Shown here: positions 8,722-17,010 of the stretch, in pieces
Layout: every line of letters starts with the position of its first letter
Numbering within the stretch: the first letter of the stretch is position 1
From: an uncultured Lachnospiraceae bacterium
Lineage (GTDB): Bacteria; Bacillota; Clostridia; Lachnospirales; Lachnospiraceae
Reading direction: 5' to 3'
DNA length: 64,000 nt
NCBI GenBank assembly: GCA_910584915.1
Contig: CAJUDM010000002.1
Location: 1-64,000 of the forward strand
Translations under genes and position numbers: made by a program
Notes under the pieces: generated by a model
Database searches by the model: none
Seen by the model: only the letters and a program-made list of their open reading frames with translations
What the model was told of the DNA's origin: nothing

Positions 8722-9726
8722 TCATAATTTCCCCTTGGCAAACACAAAAAGCTGATCCAGCTGGCGCAGCAGCTTAAAATCCCCTTTCATCTTCATGACG
8801 CCGCTCATAAATCCCCTCTGGAATGTCATCCTGCCATTTATGATATCATTCATTGTCTCTTCCGTCATCTGAATCTCCACATCAGCCTTCTCCTTCTGAT
8901 CATAGCTGCACATCATATCATTCTGCTTTACTTCAATATATAACGGCAGCTTTCCGGCATCAAAAATGATCTTATAATTTCCTCTGAACCCGGCGATCGG
9001 TTCAAAATGCTCCCTCAACGCTTTCAGAAATACTGTCTGGTCATCCTCATCATTCTCCTCCAGCTTATCTCTGAAAATACTGGCCAGTTCTCTGATATCC
9101 TCTTTCGTTTTCTGAACATAGCTGTCATCGGAGGCATACTGAGAAAGCTGCTCCGCTTCTTTCGGAGTCAGATCCGTATTCTTCGTTATGGAGACAAAGC
9201 GGTTCACAGCCTGATTGCTGGCAGGAAGAGCAAGCATTTTCTTATTGATGGTACGGTACATATCCTCAGCCTTTTTTTCTATCAGCGTATTGTAGGCTCC
9301 ACTGTTTTCCAGGATCGAAATGTCCTCAATATAACCGCAGATCCCGCTGCAGGGACGCCCCCCAAGGATCTCCCAGGCAGACGCCATATTCAGTTCTCCA
9401 TCCCTCTCCCCGTAAGTTGTGGACATCACCACCGGGCACATATAAATCTTCGCGATCTTTTCTTTATCGCCATACAGCCAGCAGGAGTCTAAGAATTGCA
9501 TCATATAACCTCCTATGCCAAACCATTCCACTGTGGTTGCCAGAATAATACCGTCCGCATCTTTGAGTGTCTGCGGCAGCATGGTAATACTGTTCTTCAT
9601 ATCGTACAGCATAAACTTTTCCACAGACACATGAAGTTCGTGAAATACCTCCTCCATTTTTTCGATCACATAAAGTGTCGGATCATCGATCAGTCCGCGT
9701 CCGCCATAATAAATATTGATCTTCAT
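8722..9726 (-). CDS. Flavodoxin-fold NAD(P)H oxidoreductase fused to an SCP2 domain
   Basis: 334 residues. The first 190 or so look like an FMN-binding NAD(P)H-dependent oxidoreductase/flavodoxin fold: an MKINIYYGG start, an ILATTVEWFGIGGYMMQFLD segment near residue 80 that would line the flavin, and VVMSTTYGERDG. A helical linker leads to a C-terminal SCP2 sterol-carrier-like domain (about 235-330; MSGVMKMKGDFKLL is the usual closing motif), which binds lipophilic molecules in a hydrophobic tunnel. Its start overlaps the stop of the rhomboid gene (ATGA), so the two are translationally coupled. A flavin reductase acting on a lipid-like substrate is a reasonable guess only. Confidence 0.75.
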   Translation of the reverse strand: MKINIYYGGRGLIDDPTLYVIEKMEEVFHELHVSVEKFMLYDMKNSITMLPQTLKDADGIILATTVEWFGIGGYMMQFLDSCWLYGDKEKIAKIYMCPVVMSTTYGERDGELNMASAWEILGGRPCSGICGYIEDISILENSGAYNTLIEKKAEDMYRTINKKMLALPASNQAVNRFVSITKNTDLTPKEAEQLSQYASDDSYVQKTKEDIRELASIFRDKLEENDEDDQTVFLKALREHFEPIAGFRGNYKIIFDAGKLPLYIEVKQNDMMCSYDQKEKADVEIQMTEETMNDIINGRMTFQRGFMSGVMKMKGDFKLLRQLDQLFVFAKGKL

Positions 9727-10331
9727 ATGATTTCCCTCCCATTCTCCGGTTTCCTTATCAACATGTAAAAGCCTGCCAGCAGGATCCCTCCCAGCAGCCC
9801 GCCCATATGAGCCGCATTATTCACATTCGATGAACGAAGCCCCATATAAGCCATACAGACCATCATAAAGGTCATTCTGCCCGCTGAAATATTCTCATAC
9901 CGCCCCTTATGGCATACCACAATAACAAACAGAGCGCCCAGCACCCCGAATACAGCGCCGCTTGCGCCGATCGTGTCAGTGTAATTCCCTGTATAATATT
10001 CATATACCGCATATAATACAGCCCCCGCCGCACCGCTGAAAAAATAAAGTATCGTGTACCTCCATTTTCCGATATACTTTTCAACCAGTTCCCCCGCCAG
10101 ATAAAGTATCAGCATATTCCCTGCCAGATGGTCTGCATCCGCATGCAGAAACATGGATGTTATCAGACGCCACCATTCCCGCCCCTGCAATATATACCGC
10201 AGGCTGAACGCCCCCTGCTCATACAAAATATCCCCGCTGAACATACTGGTGATAAAAAGAAGGATATTGATCACGATAAATCCCATTGTCGCAATCTTTT
10301 CTTTCCATGTATATAAATTCGTTTTTTTCAT
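9723..10331 (-). CDS. Rhomboid intramembrane serine protease
   Basis: 202 residues and about six membrane segments. Family signatures are HADADHLAGN (63-72, the conserved His/Asn helix), GASGAVFG (122-129, nucleophile S124) and AAHMGG (catalytic H175). It would cleave transmembrane helices within the membrane; the substrate is unknown. It overlaps the following flavodoxin-SCP2 gene by 4 bases. It lies downstream of the pilus-associated FHA gene in the same direction with a 95-base gap, so a link with the Tad system is possible but unproven. Confidence 0.88.
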   Translation of the reverse strand: MKKTNLYTWKEKIATMGFIVINILLFITSMFSGDILYEQGAFSLRYILQGREWWRLITSMFLHADADHLAGNMLILYLAGELVEKYIGKWRYTILYFFSGAAGAVLYAVYEYYTGNYTDTIGASGAVFGVLGALFVIVVCHKGRYENISAGRMTFMMVCMAYMGLRSSNVNNAAHMGGLLGGILLAGFYMLIRKPENGREII

Positions 10332-10426
10332 ATCCCTATTTTACTTAACTTCTCCATAATTTACAAGCATCATCTCATATATGCCGCAAATCTCATACAG
10401 CAGTTCAGCCAACCGGCTTCTTTTTT

Positions 10427-11710
10427 CTATCTGAAAACTAATTGTACCCTGCCAAGCCCTACTTCATCCTCAACCTCCAACATTACTTTCTCATTTGGAC
10501 GCAGCCTCAGGCCGTTATGGTAAGTTCCGTTTGTAGAATTCAGATCCTGCATCCAGAGATTTCCCTCCTCCTCAAAAAATCTGACATGCATCCTACTCAC
10601 TGAAGAATCTGAAATAATATGATCCACAAGAGTCTTATCCTTCCCCGCCGTACATGGCAGCCTGTCCAGACAAACCTTATGCTTGCGGAATTTTCCGGTT
10701 CCGTACAATCTTCTCCTTCTGTCCTGCACGATATCCATATAGACCGTTTTTTCCTCTGCTGTCTCTTTTTCCTCCTCACTGTTTTCTGTTCTCCACAGAG
10801 GCTCTTCCGTATATATCACCTCCGTATCATCCTCAGATTCCTCATTCTTTCCGCGCCCTTGTCCTTTCCTGACAAAAAGTAAAAGCCCGGCGGTCAAAAC
10901 AGTCACGGCTCCTCCGGGTATAATGATACTCTGTATCGTCCTGCCCAGCAAAAAAGTGGCGGCTGCCACAATACACATCAGAATAAACAATACAGCCTGC
11001 AGAATCTTTCCTCCCCCTGCCTTCCCTGTCTCTGTTCCCTTTTCCCTTCTTTTTGTGTTTTCTTCATCTTCCCCGTCTTCCTCCTCCTCCCCGTCCTCTC
11101 CGTCTTCAAACACCCCATCCCTCCATGTTTCCTCCTCCTGCCTCGTTTTTTTAACCTCCCTGTCCGGTTCACCTCCTTTTTCCAGGAAAGCATCGGGATA
11201 CATTCTTCCGGCACATATCTCTTCATAAAAACGGTATGCCGCTTCTGTCAGTGCTTTATCTTCATAGTCGATCCGTGTAACCAGAAACTCCGCCAGCTGT
11301 TCCCTCTCGCCCTGTATCTCCGTTTGTATATTTTTATCCCGGCCGGGTATGTACACAAACTCCCATCTCTGCCTCTCCAGATTCCAGAACAAAACAGACG
11401 GCTCCAGGCAAATCCCGTCCCCCGGCAAAAATAATTCCCTGCTCAGCTCTATCGCTTCATGGAGATGCCACATGAATGTCAAAAATCCTTTATGATCCAC
11501 TGCTTTTTCCGCATAGATGACCTCCATACTCTGCATGCCCGATATGTTATAATAAAGAAAATTCAGTCCGTCCAGCCTCCGCAGTTCCACAGGCAGAAAA
11601 CCCTCCGTGATATTTTCCCTCAACATGCGCAGTGTAAAGTCTTCCTCTCCCTCAAAGGGTATCGTCAAATAATTACAGCACAGATCATTTATATATTCAG
11701 CTCCCTGCAT
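10427..11710 (-). CDS. DUF6382-FHA domain membrane protein
   Basis: 427 residues. The N-terminal 190 or so match the DUF6382 type found in Firmicutes Tad loci. An acidic low-complexity stretch (Glu/Asp, about 185-220) follows, then two membrane segments around 230-275, and a C-terminal FHA domain (about 335-425; SDSSVSRMHVRF and LNSTNGTYHNG), which reads phosphothreonine. The gene overlaps the preceding TadE-like gene by 14 bases, placing it in the pilus operon. By analogy with FHA proteins in secretion systems it may couple Ser/Thr phosphorylation to pilus assembly; no kinase gene is in the window. Confidence 0.78.
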   Translation of the reverse strand: MQGAEYINDLCCNYLTIPFEGEEDFTLRMLRENITEGFLPVELRRLDGLNFLYYNISGMQSMEVIYAEKAVDHKGFLTFMWHLHEAIELSRELFLPGDGICLEPSVLFWNLERQRWEFVYIPGRDKNIQTEIQGEREQLAEFLVTRIDYEDKALTEAAYRFYEEICAGRMYPDAFLEKGGEPDREVKKTRQEEETWRDGVFEDGEDGEEEEDGEDEENTKRREKGTETGKAGGGKILQAVLFILMCIVAAATFLLGRTIQSIIIPGGAVTVLTAGLLLFVRKGQGRGKNEESEDDTEVIYTEEPLWRTENSEEEKETAEEKTVYMDIVQDRRRRLYGTGKFRKHKVCLDRLPCTAGKDKTLVDHIISDSSVSRMHVRFFEEEGNLWMQDLNSTNGTYHNGLRLRPNEKVMLEVEDEVGLGRVQLVFR

Positions 11711-12143
11711 ACTTTTCTATCCTCCTGCACATCCTGATAAATCTTACCGGGTCATACTGCTCTGTCCCGTATTCCGCCGCATAGGTGAAAATACCCGGCG
11801 TCATTCCCTTCACCAGATCGTTTAACACCGTATTTACTCTTCCGCTTATCTTAATGCTTACCCTGTCCTTCGCTATATGAAAGTCTTTCCCGACAGCACT
11901 GCTGAACAGCAGTTTTTTGCTGCCGGCAAGATCCCCTCTCTCCATCACTTTGCGGATCACTTTCGCCTCATCTTTTTCCCTTATTTCAGATGCCCGCATA
12001 ACGGCAGTTTTGCCATCCTGCTCCGCAATACACCTGTCATACTGAAAAAATCCCGAAAATATAATAAAAAACAGCGAAAACCAAACTATCGGCATCAAGA
12101 GCGCCGCCTCCACTGTCATATATCCATGTAGTGTATTTTTCAT
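11697..12143 (-). CDS. TadE-like minor pilin / pilus assembly protein
   Basis: 148 residues starting with a short positive stretch, then GYMTVEAALLMPIVWFSLFF, the TadE signature: a prepilin-like site before a hydrophobic helix with Glu at position 5 of the mature form. The rest is a small extracytoplasmic domain. It follows the prepilin peptidase gene by 15 bases and overlaps the FHA gene. It is probably processed by the peptidase encoded beside it and incorporated in, or helping assembly of, the Flp pilus. Confidence 0.78.
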   Translation of the reverse strand: MKNTLHGYMTVEAALLMPIVWFSLFFIIFSGFFQYDRCIAEQDGKTAVMRASEIREKDEAKVIRKVMERGDLAGSKKLLFSSAVGKDFHIAKDRVSIKISGRVNTVLNDLVKGMTPGIFTYAAEYGTEQYDPVRFIRMCRRIEKYAGS

Positions 12144-12158
12144 ACTGCCTCCTTTCTG

Positions 12159-12593
12159 TCAGACACTGTCTGACAATACTTGCCACAACATCCCCGCCGA
12201 TAAAAACGGGAGAAACGGTAAAGTTGTCTTCCGGTTCACCCTTTTCCCTGCTAACAGTATCATGCTGCAGATACTGAGCAGTATCAGTCCTCTCACGAGC
12301 GCTCCGAATAAACTTCGCCCTGAAACAGCAGTTCCGAGAATTGCCAGAACTGCGGCATCTCCGTAACCAATCCCCTCCTTTGTCAAAAGCGCGAGCAAAA
12401 AAGCGGTCATTCCCGGCAGCATGCCATACAGCCTTTCTGTTCCCGGCATCTCATCAAACAACAACGACATTGCCGGGAGCAGAACACCCGCCAGAATCAG
12501 TATTTTTACGGAAATCTTTTTCTCCTTTATGTCCTGTGCACTGCAGGCAAGCAGAAATACAGTTATTCCTGTCGCCTTTACGATCCTCCACAT
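12159..12593 (-). CDS. A24 prepilin peptidase (TadV/CpaA type), copy 1
   Basis: 144 residues, mostly hydrophobic, with the two aspartates of the aspartic prepilin peptidases: D21 in SAQDIKEKKIS and D79 in GIGYGD (74-79). It lacks the N-methylation domain of PilD, as TadV/CpaA enzymes do. It overlaps the upstream TadE-like gene by 16 bases. A second A24 peptidase of the same size is encoded at 20013-20447, at the other end of the locus. Each may serve different substrates (Flp pilin versus TadE-like proteins). Confidence 0.85.
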   Translation of the reverse strand: MWRIVKATGITVFLLACSAQDIKEKKISVKILILAGVLLPAMSLLFDEMPGTERLYGMLPGMTAFLLALLTKEGIGYGDAAVLAILGTAVSGRSLFGALVRGLILLSICSMILLAGKRVNRKTTLPFLPFLSAGMLWQVLSDSV

Positions 12594-13453
12594 TTACTGC
12601 ATGCCCCCCGTCCTTTTACTTCGCTGAGCCTCACCGTATAGATTGTCCGTTTTAATCCCGAACAGGCTGCGCTTGTATGATAATCTGTCCCATAATCCGT
12701 TATATAGAAAGTTCCTCCCGACACGACAATATCATCACAGAGAGGGCAGGGATAGTAGATACCGCCGCTTTTATTTCTGATACTCTCCAGTTCACCCGCT
12801 CCTATATTCTGAATACTGGGATTTAAGTAACTGCAGCCACGATTTTTATGATAGACCGTTCCCGTCTCCGTAATATAGACAAAAATTTCTTCATCCGCTC
12901 CTTCTTCCGCTTTTTCCCCGAGCACATATCCTATCCACGCATGTCCGTAATAATGATTTTCTATCTTTTTTGACACCGGAGTAAATGAAACAAACAATGG
13001 ATGGATCCGGTAACTGCAGTCTATACTGAGTATACCGTTCTCCTCTGATTTTCCGACTACCGCAAACCCACCCTTTCCTCCGGTGACGATTCTTTCCCAC
13101 ACCGGATACGTCTCAAGGTTTTCGATGATCTGCCTCTGCCCGGATATAGACGTAAGCAGTGCTTCGAGCTTTGAGACATCGATCTCATCCGCCCCCTCAA
13201 ACACTTCCGCCGCAGTTTCTTTCAGGTACAGATATTTTGCCGTCTTTCTTCCCTCCTCCCAAAGCGTTGCCGCCACATTGCTGTGAATCCGATATACTTC
13301 TATCATGGATAACAGATTCATAAAAAGCATAATGAAGATCGGCAGGATCAGGGACGCCTCCACAGTCATCGAAGCTTTTATTCTTTTACTTTTATATTCT
13401 TTTTTCATTTCCAGCCCTGCTGTTTTGGACAGCCTGTACAGATTCTCCCGCAT
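12578..13453 (-). CDS. TadE-like protein with two cysteine-motif repeats at the C terminus
   Basis: 291 residues. After about 28 residues comes SMTVEASLILPIFIMLF, the TadE-type processing site and helix. The C-terminal 100 residues hold two copies of a short module: YIT..GT.YH....CS.L followed by CxxC (CPLC at 236-239, CSKC at 285-288). Cys/His spacing suggests a metal-binding or disulfide-forming knuckle, repeated. The start at 13453 has AGAGG five bases before it. It is separated from the DUF5702 gene by a long hairpin (13522-13674). Probably a surface-exposed pseudopilin; I know no experimentally studied member with this tail. Confidence 0.7.
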   Translation of the reverse strand: MRENLYRLSKTAGLEMKKEYKSKRIKASMTVEASLILPIFIMLFMNLLSMIEVYRIHSNVAATLWEEGRKTAKYLYLKETAAEVFEGADEIDVSKLEALLTSISGQRQIIENLETYPVWERIVTGGKGGFAVVGKSEENGILSIDCSYRIHPLFVSFTPVSKKIENHYYGHAWIGYVLGEKAEEGADEEIFVYITETGTVYHKNRGCSYLNPSIQNIGAGELESIRNKSGGIYYPCPLCDDIVVSGGTFYITDYGTDYHTSAACSGLKRTIYTVRLSEVKGRGACSKCGGS

Positions 13454-13521
13454 TTTTCCTCTTTTCCAGGTAATATCACCTGCATCGAAACGGTTTTAAT
13501 ACCAAACGGCTCTTTACGGAT

Positions 13522-13674
13522 AAAAAGGGCGGATAACAACAGCTTTTTGCTCAATTGGGGAATTTTGATGAAAATATGAGCCTTTCGCCCGGAGAGATTT
13601 TTTTATATTTTTGGATTATTATAATTTTATATTTTCAGTTATATCGCAAAAAGCTGCTGTTATCCGCCCTTTTT
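13522..13674 (-). repeat. Long inverted repeat (29-bp arms) inside the pilus locus
   Basis: Arms at 13522-13550 and 13646-13674 are complementary over 29 bases with one mismatch, which would be a G-U type pair in RNA. They enclose a 95-base, AT-rich loop that contains a smaller GC patch (CCGGGCGAAAGG on the minus strand). The distal arm begins 4 bases after the DUF5702 stop codon. It could be a mRNA processing or attenuation structure setting the ratio of upstream to downstream pilus genes, or a small palindromic repeat element. No T-run follows, so it is not a normal terminator. Confidence 0.7.
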
Positions 13675-13677
13675 CCG

Positions 13678-15144
13678 TCAGTAATAATATGCTCTGAGAA
13701 AAGAACAGTTTCCGCTGTCTCTGTCCTCAAATTCAGCTGCCACCCTGAATCCGCTGATACAGCCATCCATGCGGAAATTTTCATTATACTCCGTCTTCCT
13801 GATATCCATTTCCATCACATCCATCATGGAAAACAACAACTCATTTTCTTTTTTTGTGAGAAGGAACATCGACAGATACTGTCCATAATCGAGCCCCCGC
13901 AGGCCGTTTCCTTCAGATGAACCGCCTATGTCCGAGAGATCCAGTATACCGCTCAGACCGGTCTGCCAGTCCGACGCCGACTTTATAAGCGGCACCTTTC
14001 CGCCTTCCAGCAGGATCTTCACATCCTGGATACTCTCTATATAGGCCCAGGCAAAAAGAATGGATGTCTCCAGCAAAGGCTGCAGATAGGGTGCCAGTGC
14101 AACCGCCGCCACAGAGGCCGCCAGCGCAGATATCTCCGCCTTTTTTGCGGTATCCCCGTACAGATATACCGCATTGGCAGCTTCTCTGAACAACAACAGC
14201 TTATTTACTACCGCCTTCAGATTTTCAATATCCGAACCCTTTCCCTCCAACAGGTATTCCACCTGGTAATCCAGTCCTGCGTTCTCTTTCTCCTGTCCGT
14301 AACAGCCGTACTTCTGAAATATGTACGCCATCAGCAGCGCTTTTTCCTTTACTTCCGTAAGCGCAGTGCCTCCCTCCATCCTTTCCTGCAGCATACCTGT
14401 CCCCTGTAGAATATCACTGCGGTATGACAGATACTCTTCAAGGGAAACTGCACTGCCCGAAATCTTTGACGTATCTTTGATCACCAGATTCAGAATCCCT
14501 TTGTTTCTCAGTTCATTGACGGCGGCAGCCGGGTTTTCTATCGGCACCTCTTCCTCCTCCTCATAAGTTTCCACATCCCCCGTATCCCGGTTATACTTCT
14601 TTTTTGTCACTTTTTTTACCGGCGGCGGTTCATTCGCCAGCCTTGTCTCATTTTCGTCGCGTTGTCTGATCAGTTCCTCCTCGCTGATCTGCTCCTGTCC
14701 TGCCAATCCATATTGCGATAACAGATCTTCCAGCGCCTCGATCCCAAAATAGTTCTCCTCATACTCCACTATCTGTCTCTTCAGCACCTGTCCGCCGAGG
14801 TCGGTCGCGATCTCCGCCTCCTGAATACCCGCAAATGCCACCCTGCTGTCCATCAGATCTGTATTCTGCAGATTCTTATCAGCATAATTTTTCACATGCT
14901 CCCCCACAGCTTCTATCTCCGGACTGCTGCCGCCGTACGAAGTATCTATAAAGAACATGTCATACTGCTTAAACAACTCCCTGTGATACTCGGCAAGGGC
15001 GGACCACCCCGCTGTATCCAGCGCAAGTTCCTCCTCCATGCGCGCCGTATTTTTTCTGACACCCGCCAAAAGTACCATGACTACCGATAATAGCACAGTG
15101 AGGGAAAGTGCCAGATAAATTGTCAGATATGCTTTTACTTTCAT
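13678..15144 (-). CDS. DUF5702 protein (TadG-like, Tad pilus locus)
   Basis: 488 residues beginning MKVKAYLTIYLALSLTVLLS, a membrane anchor like that of TadG proteins, followed by an extracytoplasmic domain with the (A/T)...LAEYHRELFKQYDMFFIDTSYG motif typical of DUF5702. It comes directly after the Flp pilin gene (40 bases) and before the inverted repeat. The role is inferred from position: an anchored pilus-assembly component outside the membrane. Ends ...RAYYY. Confidence 0.75.
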   Translation of the reverse strand: MKVKAYLTIYLALSLTVLLSVVMVLLAGVRKNTARMEEELALDTAGWSALAEYHRELFKQYDMFFIDTSYGGSSPEIEAVGEHVKNYADKNLQNTDLMDSRVAFAGIQEAEIATDLGGQVLKRQIVEYEENYFGIEALEDLLSQYGLAGQEQISEEELIRQRDENETRLANEPPPVKKVTKKKYNRDTGDVETYEEEEEVPIENPAAAVNELRNKGILNLVIKDTSKISGSAVSLEEYLSYRSDILQGTGMLQERMEGGTALTEVKEKALLMAYIFQKYGCYGQEKENAGLDYQVEYLLEGKGSDIENLKAVVNKLLLFREAANAVYLYGDTAKKAEISALAASVAAVALAPYLQPLLETSILFAWAYIESIQDVKILLEGGKVPLIKSASDWQTGLSGILDLSDIGGSSEGNGLRGLDYGQYLSMFLLTKKENELLFSMMDVMEMDIRKTEYNENFRMDGCISGFRVAAEFEDRDSGNCSFLRAYYY

Positions 15145-15184
15145 GAGAACTCCTGTCTGCGATCCGCCTTATATGGCACGCCGG

Positions 15185-15358
15185 TCAAATACTGCTGCTC
15201 TGGGATGCGATCTTGGAAAAAATGTCATTGACTATTTTAGTCAGCTGTGTCTTGAAGATGATCACAAGACCGATCAGTACAACGATGATCAGAATGACCT
15301 CCACTGTTCCCATACCATCCTCTTCTCTCCAGAAATCTCTTAATGTCTTTTTCTTCAT
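15185..15358 (-). CDS. Flp-type pilin (type IVb)
   Basis: 57 residues: a basic leader (MKKKTLRDFWREEDG), then MGTVEVILIIVVLIGLVIIF, the class IVb prepilin hydrophobic helix with Glu5 after the Gly cleavage site, then a short tail. The start at 15358 is fixed by AAAGGAGG 7 bases upstream; the frame extends further up but without pilin similarity. It is presumably the main pilus subunit, cut by an A24 peptidase and polymerised by CpaF/TadB/TadC encoded upstream. Confidence 0.88.
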   Translation of the reverse strand: MKKKTLRDFWREEDGMGTVEVILIIVVLIGLVIIFKTQLTKIVNDIFSKIASQSSSI

Positions 15359-15473
15359 CTTTTTTCCTCCTTTTTCATTATTATGTTTTGTTTTCAATAA
15401 TTCACACAGTTGACCATTTATCTGATCCGCCGCTTCCGTTCTCATTCACTTCCTGTCCGCCGTTTTCCTCCCG

Positions 15474-16832
15474 CTAAAATGTCATAAATGCCGGCAGCAG
15501 GATCATCAGCATGACAACACAGAGCATCATCATCATGGGCAGAAGCAGTTTTGTGCCCGCTTCCTCCCCCGCCTTCCTGGCGGAATTTTTTCTCTCCTCA
15601 AAGGCAAATTTGCTCTCCTCTTTCAACAGCGGTCCAAGCCTTGTACTCCCCTTTCTCAGATTCTGTGTGAGCAGCGCAGAAAATTTGCTGTAAAGCTGTA
15701 TGCCGCATCTCCTTCCGAACCGCTCATACGCCGACATTTCGGATATACCGCTTTTCATTTCCTGACAGGTGATCCGCATCTCCTCATACACAGGATTTGC
15801 CCTGCGCCCCGCCTCCTGTTTTTCATGCTCTGTACAAATCTTTTCCCATGCCGTCCGGATCGTCATTCCTGCTCCCAGATAGATCGACAGCCTGCTGACC
15901 ACTTCCGGATACTCTAGGCACATCTGCCTCTCCCGCCTTTTCACCTCCTTTTTCAGATCCTCATCCTTAAAAAAATAGATCGCTGCCGCAGCACATACCG
16001 TCAGAAACAATATGCCTGACCATGTCCTGTTTCCCTGGCTTCGCCACATCAGTTTTTTCCCTTCCAGTTCCGACGGCAGGATCAGTTCTTCTTCTTTTCT
16101 GCTTTTATCTTCCGCTTCCTCCACCAGTTTGAGCAGCATTATCTGCTCCGACTCCTCCTCTGTGAGCGTCTTCGGATAAATCTGTATATAGAAGAGATAT
16201 TCCGCCCGGAAATCCTCATAGGTAAAGACCGCATTCAGTTCCGCTTCCATTCCCTCCGCCGGTATCTCTGCATCCTGCAGCTTTCCTTCCGCATCGATCA
16301 GTTTATAGTTACCGCTTTCCCATTTTATCTGAAACGGATACCCGGGAAGTTCCGATACCAGAAACATATCCTCCTCTATGTGCTCCAGGCTTGCATTTTC
16401 ACCGAGTATTACTTTTTCCAGTTCGGGGAGCGCCTTCTCATACATCGCTTTCAGCTGGCTGTGCCCATAAAGCCGCTCCCCCACCTTCAGCACCATTTCA
16501 TGCTCCCCTTTGCCGTCCACCGAGACTCTTACCGGAATCTCTCTTCCGCTTCCTCCGTAGCCCTGGCGGTATATCCGGTTCTCCCTGACAGAGGGCTGTA
16601 TGTATTCCACCAAAAACAATCCTCCTGCCAAAAGAATGCCGGCAGTTCCGATCAGCATGGAGGACCTGATCTTGCTGATATAGTGTTCCCTGATCTTTTC
16701 CTTTCCGGAAAAAGGATAAAGCTTCTCCAGATCCTCCTTCACCTGCGCCGAAAGCCGCCTTCCGCTCTTATCTCCATTTATAAGCCTTTCATATATTTTT
16801 TCTGCTGCCTTATATAAAAAATCCTTTTTCAT
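15474..16832 (-). CDS. tadC: TadC-like membrane platform protein with extended N terminus
   Basis: 452 residues, longer than ordinary TadC (about 300). One membrane segment (about 43-62) is followed by a soluble region to about residue 265 with no domain I recognise. A second segment (about 268-288) precedes the type II secretion F domain (about 300-420; YLGAGMTIRTAWEKI, then GIQLYSKFSALLTQNLRKG) and a final helix at 426-450. With TadB it should form the inner-membrane platform on which the CpaF ATPase acts. It lies 178 bases after tadB, and 115 bases precede the pilin gene. Confidence 0.82.
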   Translation of the reverse strand: MKKDFLYKAAEKIYERLINGDKSGRRLSAQVKEDLEKLYPFSGKEKIREHYISKIRSSMLIGTAGILLAGGLFLVEYIQPSVRENRIYRQGYGGSGREIPVRVSVDGKGEHEMVLKVGERLYGHSQLKAMYEKALPELEKVILGENASLEHIEEDMFLVSELPGYPFQIKWESGNYKLIDAEGKLQDAEIPAEGMEAELNAVFTYEDFRAEYLFYIQIYPKTLTEEESEQIMLLKLVEEAEDKSRKEEELILPSELEGKKLMWRSQGNRTWSGILFLTVCAAAAIYFFKDEDLKKEVKRRERQMCLEYPEVVSRLSIYLGAGMTIRTAWEKICTEHEKQEAGRRANPVYEEMRITCQEMKSGISEMSAYERFGRRCGIQLYSKFSALLTQNLRKGSTRLGPLLKEESKFAFEERKNSARKAGEEAGTKLLLPMMMMLCVVMLMILLPAFMTF

Positions 16833-17010
16833 ATGTCTGCCGCTTATTCCAATCTGTTATTTTATCTGCTGTTTTATCCGTTACCTTTCCGTGTCTGTTT
16901 CTATCACTTCACATTCTGAATCCTTCAGTTTTTCATCTTTATCCGATCTTCTCACTCACAAAAAACACACAACTATCGGGGCGGACACAGAAAAAGGATT
17001 TTTTTCTGAT

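Noticed and set aside
13555..13920. 121-codon open frame crossing the long inverted repeat
   Set aside because: It starts in the AT-rich loop without ribosome site and runs antisense into the DUF5702 gene.
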